This document shows positions 24,365 through 31,675 of a DNA stretch of 36,821 nt, in pieces. The notes below the pieces were generated by a model, which worked only from the letters and a program-made list of their open reading frames with translations, had not been told where the DNA came from and searched no databases. The translations under genes and the position numbers were made by a program. Origin of the DNA: Hyphomicrobiales bacterium (lineage in GTDB: Bacteria > Pseudomonadota > Alphaproteobacteria > Rhizobiales > JACESI01); contig JBDWKL010000017.1 of NCBI GenBank assembly GCA_039973685.1, positions 1 through 36,821 of the forward strand, written 5' to 3'. The number at the start of each line of letters is the position of its first letter. Position 1 is the stretch's first letter.

Positions 24365-25060
24365 TTAAATTTTTGTATTGAGAACTTTGGTTGAATAGAT
24401 TTTACGCTCAACGAAATCCTGAATGCCCTTTGGCAACATCCAACTAATGCGCTCAAATTCGCGGATAAGTTCTTGTCCGACAGTGGGTGCATTTTGGTCA
24501 TTCATAACAAGGCCAGCGATTTTTGCCTCATTGTCTGCCAGACTTTTTACGGCCTCTTCAACTTCGCTTTGAGTAACAGCATAGGTGCGGCAAACCAAAA
24601 TGACGGCATCGCATGCTGAAGCACCAATGCCCGCAGGAACAGCAGCTTCACCAAGGTCCGGCATAGGGGCGAGGTCGACGATCACTTGATCATATTGTCC
24701 AAGCTCGTTGCGGATCATTTCTGACAGACTTCTGGAATCACGAAAACGATATTTGTCTTGGCCCGTTGGGTTGATCGGCAAAATGTCATAACCACCCTTG
24801 GCTTTCCAAATGTTTTGACCTGTTTGTTCAGGGTCTGAAATGCCGTGCTGGTCTGTCGCTCGTTTGTCGCCAGGGCCGCGAGACATATCCAACAATAGCG
24901 AATTTTGCCCACCCAAGGCGCACCGTGTCGCCAATGATTTTGAAATGGTTGTTACGCCACTCCGGCTTTTGGGACCAGTAACGCCGATAACGCGCGCACC
25001 ACGACCGAACGTGCGGGTATGGATATCTTCAATTTCCTGAATGGTATTTGCTTTGGCCAT
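24365..25060 (-). CDS. P-loop-type ATPase of polysaccharide export (SypD/CpsD-like, degenerate Walker A)
   Basis: This 231-residue cytoplasmic protein has the MinD/BY-kinase fold. VIGVTGPKSRSGVTTISKSL is the Walker A region, LLLDMSRGPGD resembles Walker A', and QVIVDLAPMPDL resembles Walker B. The P-loop invariant lysine is replaced: G35-V36-T37-T38 stands where G-K-S/T-T is expected, although the upstream signature-type K31 remains. There is no Wzz membrane domain and no C-terminal tyrosine cluster (tail FVERKIYSTKVLNTKI has one Tyr), so autokinase activity is doubtful. It is the last of four genes after the SLBB exporter (28-base gap), the position of sypD in Vibrio fischeri. It may act as a regulator or scaffold of polymer export. 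Confidence 0.75.
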   Translation of the reverse strand: MAKANTIQEIEDIHTRTFGRGARVIGVTGPKSRSGVTTISKSLATRCALGGQNSLLLDMSRGPGDKRATDQHGISDPEQTGQNIWKAKGGYDILPINPTGQDKYRFRDSRSLSEMIRNELGQYDQVIVDLAPMPDLGEAAVPAGIGASACDAVILVCRTYAVTQSEVEEAVKSLADNEAKIAGLVMNDQNAPTVGQELIREFERISWMLPKGIQDFVERKIYSTKVLNTKI

Positions 25061-25088
25061 GACTAAATATCCCGTGTTTTTTTCTTTG

Positions 25089-28000
25089 TTAAAGCGCGAT
25101 GAGGGCGAGGGCGAAAGTTAGAAGCCCTGATGTACCTGCGACGCCTGATTGGATTTTTTTCCAAATTGTTTGTGAGCTATCCGGCACATAAACGGTGTCG
25201 CCAGCACGCACGACTGGAAGCATGCTGATGTCACCGGTTTTAGCGAATTTGATAAGATTGAATGTGCGTGCTTGATCTCTGCTCTTTGAGAGGTTCACCA
25301 CCACGATCTTCTTTTGTAGGGCGGCGCTCGTTGGTCCACCAGCTTCAGCAAGGAGATCCAAAATGGTCATGTTGTCTTCAAAACGATAGCGACCAGGTGA
25401 ACCAACTGAACCGATGACGCGAACAGTTTGTTCTTTACTCACGTCAAGCCATTCACGGTCTCTACTTGGAATGTAGATTACGTCACCTGGTACAACGTTG
25501 GGCAGCAAGGCCTCGTCGCCAGTCTCAAAATAGAGGGACAAATTAACTTTCGAAATCCCTGCTTCACCGCGATTGCGATGTGAAACGCGGATGTTGCGAA
25601 GGTCGGCATCATTGGTTGGACCATCGGCAGCAGAGATAATATCAATGAAGCTCAGGTGATCTGAGAAGGCATAACGACCAGGCGCGCCAACTTGACCGAA
25701 GACATAGATTGAATCTTCAGGGGCTTGTTTAATCCAAGCAGATTTGTTGCCAGTAGGGTCATCTGGAAGGTAAGGCATGTTGATGACATAGCCAGCACGA
25801 ATGGTTGGCAGTTCTGAAATGTCCCCACCTTCTTTGATGAATCTTTCCATGTTGAAAGTGGTTGGAATGGTGCGACCATTCTTTTTCACCAAGATCTGAA
25901 CACGTGACATATCAGCTCTTTGAGTTGGGCCGCCAGCTTGAGCGATCAAGTCAAAGAAGTTCATTTCGTCAGACCATTCATAGCGGTTCGGTCTAGCAAC
26001 CGCGCCGATCAATTCAACCGCTCTATCTGAGCTGACTTTGAGCCACGATGAGTCGTCTGCTTCTTCTGCTAAGAATGGAATATTGATTGTTGTTCCAGAA
26101 GTAATCTGAGGGACATCAGCTTCATTGCCGCCATTGTCGATGTAGCCCTGCATGTCAAAAATCCGAGTGGTCGCAACACCATTGATACGTGACACTACTT
26201 GAATGCGGCGCATATCAGCTTCTTTTGTAGGGCCGCCAGCCTCTGCAATTAAGTCGAAGAATGACATGTGGTCTGACCACTCATAACGAGCAGGACGAAC
26301 AACCGCGCCGAACAACTCAACAGAGCGATCTGATGAAATATCCAACCATGATTTACGGTTTGGATCTTCATTAAGCCGTGGGAAGAACACGGTATCGCCT
26401 GGATAAACTGGAGGTAGAACACCACCGCGTCCTTCGGTGAAGGAGGGGAGGTCGACATTCGCAACGGAACCGTCTGCACGGATAATGCGAATAGCTTTCG
26501 TGTCGGCAAAACGTGATGGACCGCCAGCACCAGCAACAATATCGATAAAGCCTGTTTCGCCTTGCACTTCATAGCCACCTGGTTTGATGACTTCACCCAT
26601 GACGAATAGGGTTTGACCAGATTTCTGATTTTGTCCTTCGACGATGCGAGGCACATAGATTGTGGCACCTGGCTGAAGGTCTGGTAGTAGCGAGGCATTA
26701 CCTGTGTCGAGGTATTCTTGCAGGTTGACATAAACTGGCTCGCCACCGGAAAGAACGCGAATACGATCAACAGCTGCATCAGTGCTGACACCACCTGTTT
26801 GCAGGAGGACGTCAATCAAAGTTTGACCTTCAAGGAATTCAACATTGCCTGGTGTTTGAACTTCGCCAAGCACTTTGATGGTGCTTTCTGAACCGGCAGT
26901 TTCACCATCATTACTTGGGAAGATGATGACATAGCCTGCGTGAATTTCCGGCAGGTCAGCCGTGCTTCCGCCCTTTTCAACAAATTCAGACATGTTGAAG
27001 AAGGTTGCATTGACTGAGCCGTCGGCATGTTTTTCCAAGATTTTGATCTTAGCAAGATCAGCATCTTTTGTTGGGCCACCAGCTGCCGCGATGAGGTCGA
27101 AGAACGACATTTCGTCCGCCCACTCATAACGTCCAGGATTTTTCATCGCACCCAAAACCTGCACCGCACGTTCAGATGGAATTTTCAACCAAGATGGCGC
27201 TGTGTTGTCAGCTTTTTCTGGAATGAAAATTGTGTCACCTGGGAGCAATGTAGGCAAAGTATTGACCCGACCCTCAGTGAAGGCTGGAAGGTCTACCATG
27301 ACAATTTCAGCGTTACCTTTGCGGATCACTCTGATGTTGCGCGTTTCACCGTAGCGTGTTGGACCACCTGCGTTTGCGAGAATGTCGATAAAGTTTGTTT
27401 CGCCGCGTGTTTCAAAGGCACCCGGTTTTACAACTTCACCCATGACATAAATAACGCTGCCGCCAACTTTTAGTTCTTTGTCTTGCTTAGGGACATAAAC
27501 CGTGCTGCCTTCTTGCAATGGCGTAAGGTCGAACAAACGGCCTTCGTCAATGACGGCCTTAAGGTCGATGATTGTTGAACCTTCTTTCGTGACAACACGA
27601 ATGTTCTTTACAGACGCGTTGCCTGTTAAACCACCAGCCCGCATGACAGCATCAATGAGTGTTAAATCGCGTTTGAAGGCCATTGTGGTTGGTGTTCTAA
27701 CTTCACCAAAAATACGGATGCCCGTTCCATCATTACCACCATCACCCTGACTTGCTAATGTGTCAGCGGTGAAGGGAACTTCTACAGCACCTGTAAGCGG
27801 TGAGGCTGGAACAAAAATGGTATCAAGTGGCTTCAACGGCGGAAGGATGTTGAGATTACCGCTGTTCAAATAGTCTTTGTAATTGAACGTGACGACATCA
27901 TCGCCCCGACGCACTTGCATACGGTCGAGTTGTGCACCAATGGACAAGCCGCCAGCCTTTGAAATTGCTGTTTGAACATTGCTGTCTGCAGCTAGCGATA

Positions 28001-29282
28001 CTTGGCCAGGATTTTTCACGAAACCGAGAACGTTGACAATCAACTTGCGCTCTTTGATCTCAATCGAAAGGCGGTCTAGGTTTCTGTAAACCTCAGATAG
28101 CTGCTTTTGGATGACGTCATTGGCTTCAACCAGTGTCAGTCCAGATATTTTAACAGAACCGACTTCTGGCAGATTGACTGAACCGTCACGATTGACTTCG
28201 AAATCAGATGTCAGCGTATCTTCACCCGGTAGGGTCATTGAAAGAATATCGCCAGCATTGATTTTTTCGACGAAATTTTCATCGTCGGCGCCAAAGATGC
28301 GTTGAAGGGCTGATGGCGCTGATGCCAATGTTGTTGGCTGAGGCGTTGCTGCCGTTTGGTTGTTGCGAATGTCATTTTGGAGAGCACGTAATTGCTGAGC
28401 CAATATGCCGCTTTCTTGTTCTACAGCGTTGTGCCCTTTGCTGCGCGCTAGTTTTAACAAGCTATCTTTCAAAGCTGTATTGGCAGCGAGTTCGGTATTT
28501 GACGCTATTGGTTTCGATTTACCAACAACAACTGTTTCTGCATCATTTTCTCCGTTAGAAAGGATGGGCAGGGATGCAACCGATGTTTTTGTGTCGTCGT
28601 TTGCAATGCGGTCCAGCAGTTTTTGCGCTTTTTCGCGCTGGGACATTGGCACGCGGTCGGTTTCTTTTTCCGTCTTTGCGCTAATAACTTTCGTCATTTG
28701 AGCATTAAGCGCTTCAATCAAGTTGCCATCGTTTTGGGTTGGCTCAGACCCTTCGATGCGATCGTCGAATTTTAAGATTGCGGGCTCAGCAGGCTTTGGC
28801 GCTTCGACCTCAACAAAAGTTGGGCGAGGTGCTGATGTGGTTTGTGCATCTGGGGCCAAAACGGGCAGCTTGCTGGCTGCATTTTCGGTCTCTTTAATGT
28901 TCTCGATCTCGTTTAAAACGCTATCGATTTCTGCAAGCATTCTATCGACTTCATCAAGCTCTTCATTACCGCTCGACGCGATTTTTGGCTCGGCTGCTTG
29001 TTTTTTTGTTTGTTCTGCACGGCGTTTTTTTGCCAATTCGTTCAAGGCGTTATTGGTTGAACTTGTCGTAGTGAAGTCGATTGTTTGTTCCGCTCCGTCC
29101 CATTGGGAACCAGCGATCGACAAACTTCCCAAGTTGTCAGCTGAATAGCCGCCACGCGCTTGTACAGTCTCACTTGCAATGCCGTTTTTTTGAGTGAAGA
29201 CGTCAAACATCACAGGCAGGCTCACACAGACGAGAACCACCGCTAAAGCTAGGCGTAGGATGTGATGTTTGGTTTGCTTCAT
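25089..29282 (-). CDS. Giant polysaccharide export protein with ten SLBB repeats (Wza/SypC-like)
   Basis: This 1,397-residue envelope protein has an N-terminal hydrophobic signal/anchor (9-28, no lipobox). A long charged low-complexity region (45-330) is followed by a polysaccharide export (PES) domain near 335-410 (INAGDILSMTLPGED, GSVNLPEVGSVKISGLTLVE). Ten tandem SLBB modules of about 95 residues span 412-1367, and a C-terminal hydrophobic helix closes the chain (SGVAGTSGLLTFALALIAL). Each SLBB follows the pattern V-x-G-x-V-x-x-P-G ... F-x-D-x-I-x-x-A-G-G-P-T ... L-P-x-x-x-P-G-D-x-I-x-x-P. Modules 2-3-4 and 5-6-7 look like a duplicated triplet, and 8 resembles 7. E. coli Wza has only about 380 residues and two SLBBs. 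Third gene of the STAS operon. Likely forms or extends the export conduit across the periplasm. Confidence 0.9.
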   Translation of the reverse strand: MKQTKHHILRLALAVVLVCVSLPVMFDVFTQKNGIASETVQARGGYSADNLGSLSIAGSQWDGAEQTIDFTTTSSTNNALNELAKKRRAEQTKKQAAEPKIASSGNEELDEVDRMLAEIDSVLNEIENIKETENAASKLPVLAPDAQTTSAPRPTFVEVEAPKPAEPAILKFDDRIEGSEPTQNDGNLIEALNAQMTKVISAKTEKETDRVPMSQREKAQKLLDRIANDDTKTSVASLPILSNGENDAETVVVGKSKPIASNTELAANTALKDSLLKLARSKGHNAVEQESGILAQQLRALQNDIRNNQTAATPQPTTLASAPSALQRIFGADDENFVEKINAGDILSMTLPGEDTLTSDFEVNRDGSVNLPEVGSVKISGLTLVEANDVIQKQLSEVYRNLDRLSIEIKERKLIVNVLGFVKNPGQVSLAADSNVQTAISKAGGLSIGAQLDRMQVRRGDDVVTFNYKDYLNSGNLNILPPLKPLDTIFVPASPLTGAVEVPFTADTLASQGDGGNDGTGIRIFGEVRTPTTMAFKRDLTLIDAVMRAGGLTGNASVKNIRVVTKEGSTIIDLKAVIDEGRLFDLTPLQEGSTVYVPKQDKELKVGGSVIYVMGEVVKPGAFETRGETNFIDILANAGGPTRYGETRNIRVIRKGNAEIVMVDLPAFTEGRVNTLPTLLPGDTIFIPEKADNTAPSWLKIPSERAVQVLGAMKNPGRYEWADEMSFFDLIAAAGGPTKDADLAKIKILEKHADGSVNATFFNMSEFVEKGGSTADLPEIHAGYVIIFPSNDGETAGSESTIKVLGEVQTPGNVEFLEGQTLIDVLLQTGGVSTDAAVDRIRVLSGGEPVYVNLQEYLDTGNASLLPDLQPGATIYVPRIVEGQNQKSGQTLFVMGEVIKPGGYEVQGETGFIDIVAGAGGPSRFADTKAIRIIRADGSVANVDLPSFTEGRGGVLPPVYPGDTVFFPRLNEDPNRKSWLDISSDRSVELFGAVVRPARYEWSDHMSFFDLIAEAGGPTKEADMRRIQVVSRINGVATTRIFDMQGYIDNGGNEADVPQITSGTTINIPFLAEEADDSSWLKVSSDRAVELIGAVARPNRYEWSDEMNFFDLIAQAGGPTQRADMSRVQILVKKNGRTIPTTFNMERFIKEGGDISELPTIRAGYVINMPYLPDDPTGNKSAWIKQAPEDSIYVFGQVGAPGRYAFSDHLSFIDIISAADGPTNDADLRNIRVSHRNRGEAGISKVNLSLYFETGDEALLPNVVPGDVIYIPSRDREWLDVSKEQTVRVIGSVGSPGRYRFEDNMTILDLLAEAGGPTSAALQKKIVVVNLSKSRDQARTFNLIKFAKTGDISMLPVVRAGDTVYVPDSSQTIWKKIQSGVAGTSGLLTFALALIAL

Positions 29283-29294
29283 ATTAATTGCGAC

Positions 29295-29924
29295 TTAACG
29301 CGTGCCTTTAAGTGTCTGTAGATTGGTTGGGATTGATTGTCTGGTAGGTTGCATGGACAGCTGCATAGTGTTTGAATTTGCAGTGATTGGTTTTGTTGCG
29401 GCCTTGGCGTTAATCGAGCGATGCGCGATGACATGACCACCAGGTTGGCATTGATTATGGAAGATGCGCCTGTCGACCACATCGAGGCGATGCTCGAGGC
29501 GTTCAATGTCAATCAAGGCGTCGCCATAGAGTTTACCTACCCATTGACGCTTTACACGAACCAACAATTGTTCTGATTTTGCGAGATCTCCCGGTGCGCA
29601 GCGTTTTGCTCCGCGTGCCTTGAGATTGGCAATGCGTTTATCAAAAGCGAGGATTGCAACATCATGAACATATTGGGCTTCTGCCACGCGTCCACGTTTT
29701 GAATAACCATTGGCTTGCACCAAATTTGATAAATGCGGTTTGCTGGTAGTTGCATTGAAGCGGCCATCGAAACGGTCATGGGCGAGAGACTCGCTTATTC
29801 CGAAACGATGTTCCGCAAAGCCACCATTTCCAGCCTCCGGCCAAAATGCCGCGCAACCTGATAAGCCTGCACTCAATATGAGGCAGGTTATCAAAAGCGG
29901 CTTTTTGATTGCTTGTTCGTGCAT
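29295..29924 (-). CDS. Outer-membrane-type lipoprotein, second gene of the syp-like operon
   Basis: This 209-residue lipoprotein has the signal sequence KKPLLITCLILSAGLSGCAA with lipobox LSGC. The +2 residue is Ala, not Asp, so outer-membrane sorting is expected. The body is basic with helical character (about 75-150) and two Cys at positions that could pair (KRCAPGD and HNQCQP). It sits where V. fischeri has sypB, an OmpA-domain lipoprotein, but no OmpA peptidoglycan motif (NxxLSxxRA) is visible. ATG 29924 lies 4 bases after the STAS stop without a clear ribosome site, suggesting coupling. A TTG at 29960 would overlap the STAS gene. Beyond lipoprotein, function unknown. Confidence 0.72.
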   Translation of the reverse strand: MHEQAIKKPLLITCLILSAGLSGCAAFWPEAGNGGFAEHRFGISESLAHDRFDGRFNATTSKPHLSNLVQANGYSKRGRVAEAQYVHDVAILAFDKRIANLKARGAKRCAPGDLAKSEQLLVRVKRQWVGKLYGDALIDIERLEHRLDVVDRRIFHNQCQPGGHVIAHRSINAKAATKPITANSNTMQLSMQPTRQSIPTNLQTLKGTR

Positions 29925-29928
29925 TGAA

Positions 29929-30219
29929 TTACGCCGCGTCTGAATTGCTTGTTGATGCAATCAACCCTTGCATGCGCAAGTGGGTTAACAGGCGTAATGG
30001 TTGGCCACCTACATTGGTAACAGTCAATTTGTTACCATTGGCCAATAGGCGCTTGTAGAGAAAGACAAGACCGCCAACACCTGAGCTGTCGATAAACTCT
30101 ACAGCCGCCATGTCGATCTCTACTGCTTCCTGAGCTTCTGCGAGCTCATCGAAAGTTGCCTTCATATCGGCCATTGTTATGGCATCCATGTCTTCTTTTA
30201 TTTTCAACGTTCTGGACAT
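29929..30219 (-). CDS. STAS-domain protein (anti-sigma factor antagonist type, SypA-like)
   Basis: This 96-residue single-domain STAS protein shows the diagnostic segment IDMAAVEFIDSSGVGGLVFL, with the phosphorylatable serine at S45 or S46, and ends LLTHLRMQGLIASTSNSD. In V. fischeri, SypA has the same architecture, is the first gene of the syp locus, and controls biofilm post-transcriptionally through serine phosphorylation by SypE. No kinase/phosphatase partner is found in the window. Start ATG 30219 follows GGGGAG by seven bases. It heads the four-gene minus-strand operon under a sigma-54-type promoter at 30281-30297. A classical SpoIIAA-type role is the alternative. Confidence 0.88.
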   Translation of the reverse strand: MSRTLKIKEDMDAITMADMKATFDELAEAQEAVEIDMAAVEFIDSSGVGGLVFLYKRLLANGNKLTVTNVGGQPLRLLTHLRMQGLIASTSNSDAA

Positions 30220-30280
30220 GTTAGACTCCCCGTTTTCTGTTTTGTCTGGTCCTTCGACCTTTTTGTCCGAACACATATGA

Positions 30281-30297
30281 GCAATTGCCGTGCCGTT
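30281..30297 (-). promoter_or_regulatory. Sigma-54 promoter for the STAS-lipoprotein-exporter-ATPase operon
   Basis: Read on the minus strand the sequence is ACGGCACGGCAATTGC, matching TGGCAC-N5-TTGC except for the first T. It has the required GG-N10-GC spacing (GG complement at 30293-30294, GC at 30281-30282). The predicted start site is near 30269, 50 bases before the STAS ATG. Confidence 0.7.
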
Positions 30298-30326
30298 TTT
30301 TTGATGGGAAACAAATCCGATTTAGG

Positions 30327-30464
30327 CCGTGCCAGTTTGTAAAACGAGCTGATTTTGCAATTTGCAATGAAAATGCGAGCCAATTTGCAAAACACGATTT
30401 GCATATTGCAAAGCTGACGCCATTTCTTCGCAATTTGCAGCGGTCAGAGCGTGAACTGGCACGG
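30327..30464. repeat. 11-bp inverted repeat flanking the activator-site array
   Basis: CCGTGCCAGTT (30327-30337) and AACTGGCACGG (30454-30464) are perfect inverted copies 116 bases apart. They are centred at 30395.5, nearly the same midpoint as the activator-site array and the two promoters. Each carries an outward-facing TGGCACGG like a sigma-54 -24 element, but neither has a -12 GC at the right distance. Confidence 0.75.
30355..30440. promoter_or_regulatory. Array of four LuxO-type activator sites (TTGCA-W3-TGCAA)
   Basis: There are four 13-base sites. Site 1 at 30355-30367 (TTGCA-ATT-TGCAA) is perfect, site 2 at 30378-30390 (AGCCA-ATT-TGCAA) has a perfect right half, site 3 at 30399-30411 (TTGCA-TAT-TGCAA) is perfect, and site 4 at 30428-30440 (TCGCA-ATT-TGCAG) has two mismatches. 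Starts are 23, 21 and 29 bases apart. TTGCAW3TGCAA is the published LuxO consensus as I remember it. Relative to the predicted start sites the centres are -92, -115, -136, -165 (minus operon) and -85, -114, -135, -158 (plus operon), usual enhancer distances for sigma-54 activators. Confidence 0.7.
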
Positions 30465-30492
30465 AGGCATCATGATTCCATCAAAACTGACT

Positions 30493-30507
30493 TGGCACGG
30501 CGCTTGC
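30493..30507 (+). promoter_or_regulatory. Sigma-54 promoter for the glycosyltransferase operon
   Basis: TTGGCACGGCGCTTGC matches TGGCAC-N5-TTGC exactly, with GG at 30494-30495 and GC at 30506-30507 (GG-N10-GC). The predicted start site is near 30519, 85 bases before the glycosyltransferase ATG at 30604. No good sigma-70 elements were noticed between it and the gene. Confidence 0.78.
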
Positions 30508-30603
30508 GAGAAACGGGCACGAGTTAAAGCCGTGTGTGGCGGCTCTTTATATATTGCGGATGAGTGGGCAACATCGTTCGCTGCAAACAGAAGGTTGAAG
30601 ACG

Positions 30604-31671
30604 ATGAGAAAAGGTACAATCCATATTGTTCAGCGGATGGCACCGGGGGGCATTGAGCTTTTGGTGCGTGATCTTGCAAGCCAATTGCCGGGTGATAATA
30701 GAATTTTCAGCCTTGATGGTACGCGCAAACAACTGATCAATGCATGGCCAGCCTTGGAGCCACATGCCAAACAGATCAGAGGGTTTTCCAAAAAGCCGGG
30801 CATTAATATGTCATTGTTGCTGGAACTTAGAAGCACCTTCAAACAATTGAAGCCACATGCCGTTGTCACACACCATGTTGGCCCTCTTATATATGCTGGA
30901 TTGGCAGCGCGTTTAGCAAATGTGCCCATTATTGCTCATGTGGAGCATGATGTTTGGCACTACGGGCATCCGCGTCGTCGTATGCTGACAAAGGCTGTTT
31001 GTTCTGTTGTGCGCCCACGCATTGTTGGTGTGTCTATGACGGCAGCAGACACGTTGGCAGATATTACAGGCTCTAAAGATGTTCGAGTGATCACAAACGG
31101 CGTTGATACGAAACGTTTTACACCGGAAGACCGTGAAGAAGTGCGTAAACGTTGGGATATTCCTGTTAATGCACCTGTCATTGGTGCTGTGGGTCGTCTT
31201 GAAATGGTCAAGGGCCATGATGTGTTGCTAGAGGCGATGATTGGCCTTCCTGATAACATTATATGTGTCATTGCAGGGGCGGGTAGCCAGATGGTGCCGC
31301 TTCAAGAAAAAGCAAAAGCATTAGGAATTGCGGATCAAGTGAAATTCCTTGGCAATGTTCCAGATACGTCTTCAATTTATTCAGCCTTTGATGTGCTTTG
31401 TTTGCCGTCGCGCGCAGAAGGTCTGCCTCTTACTATCTTGGAGGCGCAATCGTGCGGCGTGCCGGTTGTTGCAACAGATGTTGGTTCGGTTCGTGATGCT
31501 GTGTGTCCTGATATTGGCCGGGTTGTTCCTGCCGAGGAACCTGAAGAAATGGCCGTGTCGTTGCTTGAAATGTTGCGCCAAACGGAAATCCCTTCACCGC
31601 GTAGCTTTGTTTCCGAAAACTTTAGTTGGAACAGTACATTAGCTTCATATAGTCAGCTGGTAAGGGCATAG
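30604..31671 (+). CDS. Family 4 glycosyltransferase
   Basis: This 355-residue GT-B fold cytoplasmic glycosyltransferase would add a sugar to the lipid-linked repeat unit. The N-terminal part has IVQRMAPGGIELLVRDLA, typical of acceptor-domain glycine loops. The GT4 donor domain has VITNGVDTKRFTP, IGAVGRLEMVKGHDVLLEAM and LCLPSRAEGLPLTILEAQSC, which contains the E-x7-E motif. I start at ATG 30604 (MRKGTIHIVQRM), preceded by GAAGG; the open frame extends to 30451, but that stretch contains the promoter. It is the first gene of the plus-strand operon and ends 4 bases before the GT2/transferase fusion. Donor and acceptor sugars are unknown. Confidence 0.9.
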   Translation: MRKGTIHIVQRMAPGGIELLVRDLASQLPGDNRIFSLDGTRKQLINAWPALEPHAKQIRGFSKKPGINMSLLLELRSTFKQLKPHAVVTHHVGPLIYAGLAARLANVPIIAHVEHDVWHYGHPRRRMLTKAVCSVVRPRIVGVSMTAADTLADITGSKDVRVITNGVDTKRFTPEDREEVRKRWDIPVNAPVIGAVGRLEMVKGHDVLLEAMIGLPDNIICVIAGAGSQMVPLQEKAKALGIADQVKFLGNVPDTSSIYSAFDVLCLPSRAEGLPLTILEAQSCGVPVVATDVGSVRDAVCPDIGRVVPAEEPEEMAVSLLEMLRQTEIPSPRSFVSENFSWNSTLASYSQLVRA

Positions 31672-31675
31672 AATA

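Noticed and set aside
26249-28701. Several long open frames on both strands inside the SLBB gene
   Set aside because: They are shadows of the repetitive, stop-poor SLBB coding sequence, with no ribosome sites or recognisable domains.
30451-30603. N-terminal extension of the GT4 glycosyltransferase from an in-frame start at 30451
   Set aside because: The added 51 residues do not resemble a glycosyltransferase N-terminus and the stretch contains the sigma-54 promoter; ATG 30604 has the better context.
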